A stretch of 64,000 bases of DNA from G963720475 sp963720475 (GCA_963720475.1 OY970394.1:1922001-1986000), one strand, 5' to 3'; shown: positions 1 through 8,650, numbered from the stretch's first letter. The notes: generated by a model from the letters alone, not told the origin. Numbers and translations are program-made.

Positions 1-1
1 C

Positions 2-436
2 CGCCGGGTCGTGGACGCGGGAGGCGACCTCTGGCACCGTCGCATCGAGGAGATCGATGCGGCTGCGGCGGCCCTGTGCGCGCACCGCCTCGCGGTCGGT
101 CGCGCCCGCTGGATCGGTGATCCGGACGAGGGCGTGATCGTGCTTCCAGGGGTTGACCCGCTGCGCCAGTTCGCCACCGACGGCGTGTTGCCGCCCGTCG
201 CGCGCGTGCCGCTCCCCGACGCTGAACCGGGCCAGCCTCGAGAGGCGCCGCAACAGCCACCCGCCGACGAGACCGCAGAGCACGCGCCCGAGCCCGCCGA
301 CGAGCCGGTGGCCGAAGCCGCTGAGGAGGGCGAGCGCGAGCGCCCGACCGGCTACTACGTCGTCGAGGATCAGGCCGAGGAAGAGCACGCCGAGGAGCGC
401 GGCGGTGTCTTCTCGCGCCTGCGCCGCAAGCGCTAG
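2..436 (+). CDS. 3' end of an unknown protein, truncated by the window edge
   Basis: The reading frame is open to the left edge (codons R-R-V precede the first GTG at 11), so this is the C-terminal part of a longer gene. The visible 144 or so residues begin with a compact segment rich in Ala and Arg, including GVIVLPGVDPLRQF. They then pass into a Pro/Glu/Ala-rich low-complexity stretch and end in a basic tail (FSRLRRKR). I see no recognisable domain. The gene ends 32 bases before hflX on the same strand and could be its operon partner. Function unknown. Confidence 0.6.
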   Translation, partial: RRVVDAGGDLWHRRIEEIDAAAAALCAHRLAVGRARWIGDPDEGVIVLPGVDPLRQFATDGVLPPVARVPLPDAEPGQPREAPQQPPADETAEHAPEPADEPVAEAAEEGERERPTGYYVVEDQAEEEHAEERGGVFSRLRRKR

Positions 437-468
437 CCCGGTCCGGGCCCGCCCTACACTTGGGAGGA

Positions 469-1800
469 ATGCAGCGCTCCCGCCACGGACGCCTCGCCGA
501 GAGCCAATACGGCGAGGGAATCCGCAACCCGCGTGCCCGGCAGCGGGCGCTCTGCATCGCAGCCGGACCGGACGAGACGGACCTCGCGGAGCTGCGCGAG
601 CTGCTGCGGACCGCAGGCGTCGCGGTCGCCGGCGAGCTCATACAGCGTCGTGAGCGGCCCGACCCTGACCGCTACTTCGGCCGGGGCAAGCTCGCCGAGC
701 TGAAGCACGCGATGGAGGAGGCGGACGCGAACCTGATCGCCGTCGACGACGAGCTGCTCCCGCGCCAAGAGCGAAACCTCGAGCAGGAGGTAGGTGCGCC
801 GGTGATCGACCGCACGGCGATCATCCTCGACATCTTCGCCGGCCACGCGCATTCGGCCGAGGGCAAGCTCCAGGTCGAGCTCGCGCAGCTCGAGTACAAC
901 CTCGCGCGGATGCGGGGGCTCTGGACGCACCTCGAACGGCTCGGCGCGGGCGTCGGCGTCGGCGGCATCGGCACGCGCGGACCGGGTGAGTCGCAGATCG
1001 AGACCGACCGCCGCCTCGCCCGTGATCGCATCACCGCCTTGCGCCGCCGTCTGGAGCGCGCCGAGGGGCGCCGCGAGGTGATGCGCGCGGAGCGCGATCG
1101 CGCGCGACTGCCCACGGTCGCGCTCGCGGGCTACACGAACGCTGGGAAGTCGACGCTCCTGAACGCGCTCACGGGGGCCGACGCCGAAGTTGCAGAGCGC
1201 TTGTTCCACACGCTCGATCCGACGACGCGCTCGTTTCGCATCTCGGGCCGGGAGTACCTGCTGACGGACACGGTCGGCTTCATCCGCAAGCTTCCCCATC
1301 AACTCGTCGATGCCTTCGCCGCGACGCTCGACGAGGCGCTCGGCGCAGACCTGCTGGTGCACGTGGTCGATGCGTCCGTCCCCGAGGAGGACCTCGGCGA
1401 GATGCTCGCCGCCGTCGATGAGGTTCTTGGCGAGATCGGAGCAGGCGATCGCCCGCGGGTGCTCGCGCTCAACAAGGTCGACCAGCTCGACGACGACCGC
1501 CGCCGCGAGCTCTCGTTCCGGCACCGCGATGCCATCCAGGTCTCGGCCGCGAGCGGGGAGGGGCTTGACGAGCTGCGCGACGCGATCGAGGCGCGATTCC
1601 TCAAGACGCTGCGGCCGATGGAGCTGCTCGTTCCATACGGCGAGGGCGGCACGCTGTCGGAGCTGCATGACGTTGCCGGCGAGCTCGAGCGCGAGGACAC
1701 CCCGGAGGGCGTCCGCGTTCGGGCCCGGGTGCCCGAGACCGCGGCGCGGCGATTCGAGCGCTTCGCCCGCAACGGGGCCTCGGCGGACGAGACTCGGTGA
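469..1800 (+). CDS. hflX: GTPase HflX (ribosome-splitting/rescue GTPase)
   Basis: HflX is a TRAFAC-class GTPase that binds the large ribosomal subunit and dissociates stalled ribosomes. The N-terminal HflX domain (about residues 20-190) contains DRYFGRGKLAEL and the Gly-rich segment RGPGESQIETDRR. The G domain follows, with P-loop GYTNAGKST near residue 221, G3 DTVGFIRKLP and G4 NKVD. About 443 residues is normal for the family. I chose ATG 469; an in-frame TTG lies at 460. The GGGAGGA directly abutting the ATG is too close to be an ordinary Shine-Dalgarno, so a leaderless message is possible. The stop overlaps the dut start by 4 bases, suggesting co-translation. Confidence 0.95.
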   Translation: MQRSRHGRLAESQYGEGIRNPRARQRALCIAAGPDETDLAELRELLRTAGVAVAGELIQRRERPDPDRYFGRGKLAELKHAMEEADANLIAVDDELLPRQERNLEQEVGAPVIDRTAIILDIFAGHAHSAEGKLQVELAQLEYNLARMRGLWTHLERLGAGVGVGGIGTRGPGESQIETDRRLARDRITALRRRLERAEGRREVMRAERDRARLPTVALAGYTNAGKSTLLNALTGADAEVAERLFHTLDPTTRSFRISGREYLLTDTVGFIRKLPHQLVDAFAATLDEALGADLLVHVVDASVPEEDLGEMLAAVDEVLGEIGAGDRPRVLALNKVDQLDDDRRRELSFRHRDAIQVSAASGEGLDELRDAIEARFLKTLRPMELLVPYGEGGTLSELHDVAGELEREDTPEGVRVRARVPETAARRFERFARNGASADETR

Positions 1801-2228
1801 GCCTTCGCTTCCAGCTGCTGGTCGAGAGCGCTGTCGCTCCCGAACGCGCGCACGCGGGGGACGCCGGCTTCGACCTTCGCGCGGCCGAGGCCACGACCCT
1901 CGGGCCGGGAGAGCGCGCGAGTGTCGGGACCGGGGTCGCGGTCGAGATCCCGGATGGGCACGCCGGGCTCGTCCTGCCGCGCTCAGGGCTCGCCGCGCGG
2001 CACGGGATCGCGCTTGTCAACGCGCCCGGACTGATCGATGCCGGCTATCGCGGCGAGGTCCGCGTGCTCCTGCTGAACACCGACCGGGCGGAGACATTCG
2101 AGATCGGTGTCGGCGACCGCATCGCACAGCTCGTGCTCGTAAGCGTCGAGACGCCCGCGCTGGAGCAGGTCGAGGAGTTGTCGGAGACCGCCCGTGGCGC
2201 GGGCGGGTTCGGATCCACCGGCCGCTAG
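1797..2228 (+). CDS. dut: dUTP diphosphatase (dUTPase)
   Basis: Hydrolyses dUTP to dUMP and pyrophosphate, keeping uracil out of DNA and feeding dTMP synthesis. All five motifs of the homotrimeric dUTPase family are visible in order: AGDAGFDLRA (about 20-29), PRSGLA (about 61), NAPGLIDAGYRGEV with the catalytic Asp (about 75-88), GDRIAQLVL (about 106), and the C-terminal P-loop-like arm RGAGGFGSTGR. At 143 residues it is full length. The GTG start lies inside the hflX stop (GTGA overlap). Its 3' end overlaps the convergent epimerase gene by 4 bases. Confidence 0.96.
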   Translation: MSLRFQLLVESAVAPERAHAGDAGFDLRAAEATTLGPGERASVGTGVAVEIPDGHAGLVLPRSGLAARHGIALVNAPGLIDAGYRGEVRVLLLNTDRAETFEIGVGDRIAQLVLVSVETPALEQVEELSETARGAGGFGSTGR

Positions 2229-3208
2229 GCCGAGTCGCCGCTGCGGAGTGCGGTCATCCCTTCGGGGATGCTCGTCACCGGCTCGTATCCGAGCTCGCCG
2301 CGCGCCTTCGAGATGTCGATCGTCGCTTCGAGCGCGGACAGCCAGTAGGCGAGCCGGGTGACGGGCGGAGCGCCCCTGATCCGCAGCAGCCGCCAGACGC
2401 CCTCGCCGCCCGCGGCTACGGCGTGGGCGAGCGGCTTCGGGATGCTGCGCGAGGGCGCCTCGACGCCCTGGGTCGCAAGCAGCTCTGTGACGAACTCACG
2501 GAAGACAACCGGCTCTCCGTCGGTGACGAAGTAGGCCTCGCCTGGCCGCCCGCGTTCTGCGGCCAGGATCATCCCCTCGACCGTGTTGTCGACGTGCGTC
2601 GTCGAGGTGAGGTGGCGCCCGCCGCCGATCCAGGCGAACTTGCCGGCTTCGACCGCCTTCACCACCTCCGGGAGGAGCGTCGTGTCGCCGCGCCCCCACA
2701 CGAGCCGTGGGCGGAGCACGACGGTCTCGAACCCGTCGCGATTCGCGTCTCGGACGAGGCGCTCGGCCTCGGCTTTCGTGGCGCTGTAGTACGCCTTCGA
2801 GTCTGGGCGCAGGGGCGCGGTCTCGTCGGCGTTGACGAGTGGCTGTCCCGCGAGCAACGCCGCCTCGGTGCCGACGTGGAGCAGCCTTCGCACTCCCGCG
2901 CGCCGCGCCGCCGCGAGCACGTTCTCGGTACCGGTCACGTTGCCGCGCACGAACTCCTCGCGCGGGCCCCATTCGAGCACCGCCGCCGCGGCGTGGAACG
3001 CAAGCTCGCAGCCCGCCGCGCCGGCCGCAAGCGAGGCGATGTCGTCGAGATCGCCGCTGACGGGCTGCGCGCCGGCGGCCTCGACGGTCGCAGCCGAGCT
3101 CTCGGAGCGGGCGAGCGCAAGCACCTCGCGCCCGTCTGACACGAGCCGGCGGATCAGCACTTGGCCGATGAACCCCGAGCCGCCGGTGACGAACGCTGGC
3201 GCTGCCAC
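2225..3208 (-). CDS. NAD-dependent epimerase/dehydratase, extended SDR (3-beta-HSD-like)
   Basis: Extended short-chain dehydrogenase of 327 residues. The N-terminal Rossmann motif TGGSGFIG (about 8-15) binds NAD(P), and the catalytic pair is the YSATK motif (Tyr141, Lys145). SDLDDIAS-like acidic residues follow beta-3. The overall pattern fits the sterol/3-beta-hydroxysteroid dehydrogenase-isomerase and dihydroflavonol reductase-like subgroup, but the substrate cannot be read from the sequence. It is the last gene of a minus-strand run with a methyltransferase and a lipid kinase 23 bases or less apart, so a lipid or terpenoid substrate is a reasonable guess. Confidence 0.85.
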   Translation of the reverse strand: MAAPAFVTGGSGFIGQVLIRRLVSDGREVLALARSESSAATVEAAGAQPVSGDLDDIASLAAGAAGCELAFHAAAAVLEWGPREEFVRGNVTGTENVLAAARRAGVRRLLHVGTEAALLAGQPLVNADETAPLRPDSKAYYSATKAEAERLVRDANRDGFETVVLRPRLVWGRGDTTLLPEVVKAVEAGKFAWIGGGRHLTSTTHVDNTVEGMILAAERGRPGEAYFVTDGEPVVFREFVTELLATQGVEAPSRSIPKPLAHAVAAGGEGVWRLLRIRGAPPVTRLAYWLSALEATIDISKARGELGYEPVTSIPEGMTALRSGDSA

Positions 3209-3231
3209 GCGCGCAGCTTAGATGCTCTTGG

Positions 3232-3960
3232 TCAGACCGCCTCGAGCACGACGACCGCGCTGCCGAGGTGGAGGTCCGTCGCTCCGATCTCCCTCCGGGA
3301 CGCCTCTCGAAAGCCGTGAGCAGCCGCCTCCGCGGCGAGCCCGTCCGAGTCGAGCGCGTCGAGCGAGATCGTGACGTGCTTGCGCTCGAGCGCCCCGTCA
3401 GGCGAGACAAGCTCACGCATCCGCTCGACGACGATCCCGCCGTCGTCCTGCAAGGACACCGACAGCGGCGTGCTCGAGTAGACCCAACCGTCGACCTCGC
3501 GGACGTCGGGAAGCTGCGCGACGCTCGAGGCAGCGGGTGGTGGCTCGACGATCGCTGCCGCGAACGTCGCGCCGGGGGAGAGGTGGGTCCGAACGCCGGC
3601 GAGCGCCCGCGCCCGTCCGATGCCGCCGCCGAGCAGCTGGACGAGCTGCATCGGGGCGACGCAGGCGCCGGCCCGAAGGTCGAGCTCGGCGAGCTCGCGG
3701 ACGTCGGCGCAGATGGTCCCGACCTCCACGTGCCGCTCGGCCGCACGCGATTCGAGTGCGTCGAGCAGGGCCCGGTCGTTGTCGATGGCGAGAACCTCGT
3801 GGCCATTCTCGGCGAGCGCAAGCGCGACGCGGCCGGTACCCGCCCCGAGCTCGACAACAGGCCCGGCGCCGGCGCCCGCGAGCTCGTCCCAGAGATCGAG
3901 GTCGGCCGTGTAGCCGGAGCACTCGACGTCATGCCAGACGGCCGCGTGAGAGGGGGTCAT
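3232..3960 (-). CDS. class I SAM-dependent methyltransferase
   Basis: A 242-residue Rossmann-fold methyltransferase. Motif I is VVELGAGTGRVALAL (about residues 35-49), followed by AIDND, the acidic end of beta-2 that binds the SAM ribose, and by CADVREL around beta-3. There are no predicted membrane segments. The start ATG overlaps the stop of the lipid kinase gene by 4 bases (ATGA), indicating translational coupling. The acceptor substrate is unknown; the lipid kinase and SDR neighbours point loosely to lipid or secondary-metabolite chemistry. Confidence 0.85.
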   Translation of the reverse strand: MTPSHAAVWHDVECSGYTADLDLWDELAGAGAGPVVELGAGTGRVALALAENGHEVLAIDNDRALLDALESRAAERHVEVGTICADVRELAELDLRAGACVAPMQLVQLLGGGIGRARALAGVRTHLSPGATFAAAIVEPPPAASSVAQLPDVREVDGWVYSSTPLSVSLQDDGGIVVERMRELVSPDGALERKHVTISLDALDSDGLAAEAAAHGFREASRREIGATDLHLGSAVVVLEAV

Positions 3961-4835
3961 CCGGCGTCCGCGGGAACGATGACCCGCAGCGCCTGGCGCT
4001 CGACCTCGATCTCGACCGGCAAGGTGGCGATCGGGTCCCCGTCCGCGTAGACGTCGAACGGGCGGTCCGCCGACACGGTCACCCGCCGGCCGCGGTCGAT
4101 CGTGACCGCAGGGTTGTCGAGGTGCGTGCCCTTGAAGACCTTCGGGAGCCCCGTCAGGAACGACAGCTTCGATGCCTCGCCGGAGGTGAACACGTCGAGC
4201 TCCCCGTCGTCGAGCTCGGCGTGGGGGAGGAGGTACATCCCGCCGCCGTAGGCCTTCGAGTTTCCCACCGCAACCGAATAGCCCCTGATGGAGCGCTGTG
4301 CCCCGTCCACGGTGAGCTCGAACGTCGCCGGCTTCCAGGCTGCGAGCGCGCGCAGCGCGGCGTAGAGGTAGACGAGTTTGCCGCGGACGAGGCGGGCGTC
4401 GTTCGCGATCCGGTTCGCGTCGGAGTCGAACCCGAGGCTCGCGATTCCGACGAACGGCTCCCCGTTCGCGCTCGCCACGTCAATGCGTCGCTCGTGGCCT
4501 TCGAACGCGGTTCGTGCAGCCGCGTCGGAGTCGCTCGGTATCCCGAGCACGCGCGCCAGGTCGTTGCCGCGGCCGCCGGGCACGATCGCGAGCGCTCCCC
4601 CGCCCGCGCGAACCCCGATCGCGGCCAGGCGGACCAGCCCGTCGCCGCCGACCGCCACGACAACCTCGCCCGCCGTGGACGACTGCTGCGCCTGCTCGCG
4701 CGCCGCCTGCGGCGAGGAGGGGGAGAGCGCGCGGCATTCGCCGCCGAGGCGCTCCAGCTCGGCGCGCGCGGTGGCGAGCGCCTCATGAACCTTGCCACCC
4801 GCCTTGGGGTTCGCGATCAGGGCGAAGCGCGTCAT
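3957..4835 (-). CDS. diacylglycerol/sphingosine kinase family lipid kinase (YegS/BmrU type)
   Basis: A 292-residue protein of the DAGK catalytic family. It starts with FALIANPKAGGK, the nucleotide-binding N-terminus typical of these kinases. It then carries VVAVGGDGLVRLAA (about 60-73; usual family form GGDGT.ne) and IVPGGRGNDLARVLGIP (usual form lPlGTgNDfAR). The C-terminal half is the beta-sandwich domain, ending in VYADGDPI. Both nucleotide motifs show mild substitutions (T to L in GGDGT, T to R in GTxND), which are seen in divergent members, so activity is likely but the lipid substrate is unknown. It overlaps both neighbours by 4 bases. Confidence 0.87.
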   Translation of the reverse strand: MTRFALIANPKAGGKVHEALATARAELERLGGECRALSPSSPQAAREQAQQSSTAGEVVVAVGGDGLVRLAAIGVRAGGGALAIVPGGRGNDLARVLGIPSDSDAAARTAFEGHERRIDVASANGEPFVGIASLGFDSDANRIANDARLVRGKLVYLYAALRALAAWKPATFELTVDGAQRSIRGYSVAVGNSKAYGGGMYLLPHAELDDGELDVFTSGEASKLSFLTGLPKVFKGTHLDNPAVTIDRGRRVTVSADRPFDVYADGDPIATLPVEIEVERQALRVIVPADAG

Positions 4836-5647
4836 GACGCCCCCGATGCGATCCGTGCGGCGCGCTCTGCAGCGAACGCCCCGCGCTCCTCGCCGCGCAG
4901 CTCCTCGCCCTCTTCGAACTTCCGGATGTCGGCGCGCGCGACGGCATCGTCGCCGACGAGCCGCTCCATCCGCGGCGCGGACGGATCGCCGGGATCGAGG
5001 ATCAGGAGCACGTCGTTGTCGACTGCCTGCCAGGACTCGTCCGTGATCCGCTCGGATGCGACGAGCAGCTCACCGGGGCGAGCGAGCCAGTTGAGATCGA
5101 AGATCCCAAGCTTGTACGCGTAGAGAAGCTTCCCGTCACTGAGGAGGCAGTTGAGCCCCGAGAACCCCGACCGGTCGATCACCTCCGTGAACGTCCGGCG
5201 CAGCGACCCGACGACGTCGCCGGGGTCGAGCCGGGCGAGGAGGAAGTTGAATACCTGCTCGGAGTCGGTGTCGCCGACCGCGGGCTCGACGCCCGGCTCG
5301 CGCAGGGCGGGGTAGTCGATCACCGTGCCGTTGTGGGAGTACGACCACGCTCCGTGGACAAACGGGTGCGTGTTCGCGAGCGTAAGGCCGCCGAGCGTCG
5401 CGCGGCGGACGTGGACGTTGAAGATGCGGCCCTCCTGCGCCGTCGCCGCGATGAAGTGCTCGTCCTCGAAGGCGGCCTGGGCAAAGCGGGCAAGAGCGGG
5501 CTCCTCGCCTTCGGCCCGTGGGTAGACGGCCGCGCCCCAGCCCGAGTCGTGCTCCTCCGACTGGCGGATCATCGGGTTCTCCGCGTCGAGCAGCTCGTGG
5601 CGCAGCGAGATGGGCTCGGCGCCTACGGCGCCGAGGACGCGGCACAT
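4832..5647 (-). CDS. class II glutamine amidotransferase (YafJ/EgtC-like)
   Basis: Ntn-hydrolase-type glutaminase domain. The start at ATG 5647 gives MCRVLGAV, placing the nucleophile Cys at position 2 after Met removal as the family requires; an upstream in-frame start at 5674 would bury it. Further family signatures are HVRRAT (about 88), the NTHPF stretch (about 98) and YSHNGTV (about 110), then DTDSEQVFNFLL. About 271 residues. It resembles stand-alone YafJ-type amidohydrolases and EgtC, but no ergothioneine genes are nearby, so the amide substrate is open. It is translationally coupled to the downstream lipid kinase gene by an ATGA overlap. Confidence 0.88.
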   Translation of the reverse strand: MCRVLGAVGAEPISLRHELLDAENPMIRQSEEHDSGWGAAVYPRAEGEEPALARFAQAAFEDEHFIAATAQEGRIFNVHVRRATLGGLTLANTHPFVHGAWSYSHNGTVIDYPALREPGVEPAVGDTDSEQVFNFLLARLDPGDVVGSLRRTFTEVIDRSGFSGLNCLLSDGKLLYAYKLGIFDLNWLARPGELLVASERITDESWQAVDNDVLLILDPGDPSAPRMERLVGDDAVARADIRKFEEGEELRGEERGAFAAERAARIASGAS

Positions 5648-5680
5648 CCGGGGCGGTCCCGCTCGCTCACGCACCGGAGT

Positions 5681-5971
5681 CTATTTGGGCGGCTTGCTCC
5701 AGCCCCGCTCGGCGATCGCGGCAGCGACGTCGTCCGGCCGGTCGGTGATGACGTATGCATCAACGATCGCACCATCGGTGTTGATCGTGATCGACAGCCC
5801 CGAGTCCGTGCGGCGAACCTTCGAGATCGGCGCGACGGGGCGCCCCGAGCCCATTCGTGGCTTCACGCGGCCGGTGGCGACCCGGTGGACGCCGTCGAGC
5901 GCCGCGAGCCCGTCGAGCAGGCGCCGGTACCCCTTGCTCGAGGAGTGCTTGTGGTGCGTTTTGCGCGCCAC
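5681..5971 (-). CDS. small protein resembling DUF2103 (predicted metal-binding)
   Basis: A 96-residue protein with a His-rich start (MARKTHHKHSS). A KGYRRLLDGLAALDGV segment follows, then a basic middle and a beta-rich C-terminal half ending in ADAYVITDRPDD-like residues. The order of conserved positions (His near the N-terminus, GL..L..LA.LDG, then ..A.V..FVIT) matches my recollection of DUF2103; I could not verify this by search. It sits 6 bases after the HAD phosphatase gene and 33 bases before the amidotransferase, in the same direction. The biochemical role is unknown. Confidence 0.6.
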   Translation of the reverse strand: MARKTHHKHSSSKGYRRLLDGLAALDGVHRVATGRVKPRMGSGRPVAPISKVRRTDSGLSITINTDGAIVDAYVITDRPDDVAAAIAERGWSKPPK

Positions 5972-5977
5972 GCCGGC

Positions 5978-6781
5978 CTATCCCCCGATGAGCGCGGCGA
6001 GATCGTCCGCGACCGCCACCGGGCGTGGCTCCTCCGCACCGTCCGCCTCCGCAGCGCTCGTGCCGCCGCTGAGCACGAGCGCGGCCTCGAGGCCGGCCGC
6101 CGCGGCTGCGGCGACATCGGCGTCGAGGCGGTCGCCGACGGCGAGCGTCGTGCCCTCGCCGAGGCGGTCGAGCGCGGTCAGGAAGAGCTGCGGCTCCGGC
6201 TTGCCGACGATCGCGGCCTCGCGGCCGGACGCCGTCTCGAGCGCCGCGAGCAGGGCGCCCGTACCCGGCCAGAGACCGTCGGGCATCGGGTAGGTGGGAT
6301 CGCGGCTCGTGGCGACAAAGTCGGCGCCGTTGCGCAGCGCGAGCGTCGCGATGCGCAGGCGGTCGTAGTCGAAGCGGTCGGTGCCTCCGAGCACGACGAC
6401 CTGTGCGCGCGTGGCGAGGTCGGTCCCGTTCATGACCTTCAGGCCGGCGTCCGCGACGTGGCGCTCGAGCGCGTCCGAGCCGATCACGTACGCGGCGCTG
6501 CCCTGCCGAGTCTCCGCGAGCAGGTGCTGAACGGCTCCACCGACGGTGACGACGTCGGCGAGCGATGCCTTGATCCCAAGCGCCCACAGCTTCTCGACGT
6601 AATGCTCGCCGGCGTGCCGCGGGTCGTTGGTGACGAACGCGACCCGCTTCCCGGCCTCGCGCAGCGAGGCGACCGCGTCCACGGATCCCGGCACCTCCTC
6701 GTCGCCGATCCAGACGCAGCCGTCCAGATCGAGTACGAACTGGTCGTAGCGAGCTGCGAGCCGGCTGAGGGCCATGGGCAC
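5978..6781 (-). CDS. HAD superfamily IIA hydrolase (NagD/phosphoglycolate-phosphatase-like)
   Basis: A 267-residue HAD phosphatase. Motif I is FVLDLDGCVWIGD with nucleophile and acid Asp (about residues 15-27). Motif II is VAFVTNDPRH, where the usual Asn-Asn is replaced by Asn-Asp. Motif III/IV is IVGKPEPQLF ... LAVGDRLDADVAAA near the C-terminus. The C2a cap between motifs II and III fits the NagD/4-nitrophenylphosphatase/PGP subfamily. Probable substrates are small phosphoesters; the specific one cannot be read. It is the first gene of a six-gene minus-strand run and is divergent from the cyclophilin gene, with a 34-base shared upstream region. Confidence 0.88.
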   Translation of the reverse strand: MPMALSRLAARYDQFVLDLDGCVWIGDEEVPGSVDAVASLREAGKRVAFVTNDPRHAGEHYVEKLWALGIKASLADVVTVGGAVQHLLAETRQGSAAYVIGSDALERHVADAGLKVMNGTDLATRAQVVVLGGTDRFDYDRLRIATLALRNGADFVATSRDPTYPMPDGLWPGTGALLAALETASGREAAIVGKPEPQLFLTALDRLGEGTTLAVGDRLDADVAAAAAAGLEAALVLSGGTSAAEADGAEEPRPVAVADDLAALIGG

Positions 6782-6815
6782 ATCGTAGGCGCCGGCCCAT
6801 TAGGCTCCCGCGCCG

Positions 6816-7505
6816 ATGAACCGATGGATGACAGCCGCGCTCGCGCTCACCTGTGCGCTCGCGCTCGCGGCGTGCGGCGACGACGACAAAAAGGACGAGG
6901 ACACCGGTACCTCCGAGGCGCCGGCGCAGACGGCGCCCGAGCCTCCGCAGACCTCCAACGCGGAGTGCAAGGCGGTCGATGCGCCCAAGCCCAAGGAGGA
7001 CGGCGGCGCGAAGGAGCCGAGCGGCGACCTCGAGGGTGCGACGCGCGTGAAGATCGCGACCAACTGCGGCGATTTCACGATCGAGGTGGATCCGAAGCAG
7101 GCGCCGAAGGCCGGCGCGTCGTTCGTCTCACTCGCCGAGCAGGGCTTCTACGACGGCACGATCTTCCATCGCATCGTCCCGGGGTTCGTGATCCAGGGCG
7201 GCGACCCGACGGGCCAAGGGACCGGGGGACCGGGCTACACGACGGAGGACGACGTAGCGGCGGACACGAAGTACACCCGCGGCGTCGTCGCGATGGCAAA
7301 GTCTGCGAACGACCCGCCGGGCGGCGCCGGCAGCCAGTTCTACGTCGTCACCGGCGAGGACGCCGGGCTGCCACCGGAGTACGCGGTCATCGGCAAGGTC
7401 GTCGAGGGCGAGGACGTCGTCGAAAAGCTCGGCGAGCTCGGCGACCCGGCGACCGAGCAGCCGACCGAGACCGTCGTGCTCGAGCGCGCGACCGCCGAGA
7501 AGTAG
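6816..7505 (+). CDS. secreted lipoprotein cyclophilin-type peptidyl-prolyl isomerase
   Basis: The N-terminus is a lipoprotein signal: MNRWMTAALALTCAL, then lipobox ALAAC with Cys20. An acidic/Pro-rich linker of about 50 residues follows, then a cyclophilin domain (about 72-225). The domain contains FHRIVPGFVIQGGDPTGQG, which carries the catalytic Arg and Gln of the active site, and MAKSANDPPGGAGSQFYV. It should catalyse proline cis-trans isomerisation on proteins outside the cytoplasmic membrane. It lies alone between divergent (HAD) and convergent (membrane protein) neighbours. Confidence 0.93.
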   Translation: MNRWMTAALALTCALALAACGDDDKKDEDTGTSEAPAQTAPEPPQTSNAECKAVDAPKPKEDGGAKEPSGDLEGATRVKIATNCGDFTIEVDPKQAPKAGASFVSLAEQGFYDGTIFHRIVPGFVIQGGDPTGQGTGGPGYTTEDDVAADTKYTRGVVAMAKSANDPPGGAGSQFYVVTGEDAGLPPEYAVIGKVVEGEDVVEKLGELGDPATEQPTETVVLERATAEK

Positions 7506-7506
7506 C

Positions 7507-8112
7507 TCAGCCGCCGCCGCGGGCGGCCTTCGCCCGCGCCTGGCGTCTGCGTCCGAGCACGGCGAAGATCGCCAGCGCCGCGATCACTACGAGCGCGCCC
7601 AGCAATAGCGCCTCGCCGACCGCCAGCCCGCCGAACGGGAGCGCGACGAGCATCACGAGCCCGAAGCCGGCCGCGAGCAGGGCCACGACGATCGCGATCA
7701 GGATCACGATGCCTCGCAGCCGTAGGAGGATCCCCGACCCGGGCGGGGGCGCGACGAGGCCCATGATCCGCAGCAGCAGGAGCTGGCGCGACGAGGGCGC
7801 CTCCTGGCCGAGCTTCTCGACCGCCTGCTTGAGCTCGTCGGGCCGGCGCTCCGCAAGCGCGAGCGACGCCTTCATCATCTGCCGTAGTGCGGGCCGTTCC
7901 TGCGGCGTGCACGACGCGAGCGCCTGGTTGAAGTACTTGCGCGCGGTCTTCGAGTCGTAGCGCTCGGCGGCGCGGGCGCCGAGGATCGCGGCCGCCGCGG
8001 CGCGGTGCTTGGACTCGCTTTCCAGCTGCTCGTCGGTGCGCTGCTCGAGTTGCTGGATCGCCGCCAGCGATCCCTGGCGGTACTCGAGCTTCACCTGCCG
8101 CTGCTTGGCCAC
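7507..8112 (-). CDS. unknown membrane protein with helical cytoplasmic domain
   Basis: A 201-residue protein with no recognised family. The first 125 residues look soluble and alpha-helical, with TPR-like Ala spacing (YDSKTARKYFNQALASC). Two transmembrane helices follow: IVILIAIVVALLAAGFGLVML (about 130-150) and a second near 160-183. It ends in a short basic tail (RRRQARAKAARGG). It is the last of three minus-strand genes (ECF sigma, SCP2-like, this) with gaps of 25 bases each and so may belong to the sigma factor's operon. Function unknown. Confidence 0.7.
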   Translation of the reverse strand: MAKQRQVKLEYRQGSLAAIQQLEQRTDEQLESESKHRAAAAAILGARAAERYDSKTARKYFNQALASCTPQERPALRQMMKASLALAERRPDELKQAVEKLGQEAPSSRQLLLLRIMGLVAPPPGSGILLRLRGIVILIAIVVALLAAGFGLVMLVALPFGGLAVGEALLLGALVVIAALAIFAVLGRRRQARAKAARGGG

Positions 8113-8137
8113 GCGCGCAGTCTGCCAGAGACGGCCG

Positions 8138-8650
8138 CTAGATCTCGAGCAGCTTCAGCAGGCGGCGGGCCAGCAACGGGCTCCCCTCGATCTTGACCCG
8201 CCCACCGGCGAAGCGCGCGAGCGCCGCGCGCCCGCGTGCGGCGGTCGGGCGCGGGATGCCGCCGATCAGTGGCGCGGTTGCGAGGTGGACGATGTCGGGT
8301 AGCGAGCCGCTGACCGTGAGGTCCGGACGCGGCTTGCGCGCGTTGGCGCTCTCGACGTCGTCGATCGTGATCCCCTCGTCCTCGAAGCTGATCCGGACCG
8401 GCGCGAAGTCCTCTTTGAAGCGCAGCAGCACGATCCCGCGGGTTGACTTCGCGAGCCGTGGCTGGCGCCCGATCCCGCGCTCGACGAGGCCGTAGAGGCT
8501 GCCGCCGATGCCGTTCGACTCCTGGTTGCCGAGCCTGATGCGGGGCTCCGCCGGCTTCTTTGCCGGTTTCTTCGTCCGCTTGGCGGCCGGTCTGCGTTTC
8601 GCAGCCGGCTTCTTGCCGCCCTTCGCGGTCGCGGCACGCTTGGCAGCCAC
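8138..8650 (-). CDS. SCP2-like (sterol carrier fold) protein with histone-H1-like basic tail
   Basis: 170 residues. The first 35 or so are Lys/Ala/Pro-rich repeats of the AAKR/PAKK type, resembling the nucleic-acid-binding tails common in actinobacterial proteins. The C-terminal 100 residues have an SCP2-like pattern: alternating strands (VRISFEDEGITIDD), then KPDLTVSGS-like RPDLTVSGSLPDIVHLA, and finally GRVKIEGSPLLARRLLKLL. Other SCP2-domain proteins bind hydrophobic ligands; binding here is inferred. It lies directly downstream of an ECF sigma gene on the same strand. The family call is pattern-based only. Confidence 0.6.
   Translation of the reverse strand: MAAKRAATAKGGKKPAAKRRPAAKRTKKPAKKPAEPRIRLGNQESNGIGGSLYGLVERGIGRQPRLAKSTRGIVLLRFKEDFAPVRISFEDEGITIDDVESANARKPRPDLTVSGSLPDIVHLATAPLIGGIPRPTAARGRAALARFAGGRVKIEGSPLLARRLLKLLEI

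Noticed and set aside
3957..4835. NAD kinase instead of lipid kinase
   Set aside because: The GGDG motif is shared, but the N-terminal ANPKAGGK and the GRGNDLAR segment fit the DAGK family and not NAD kinase.
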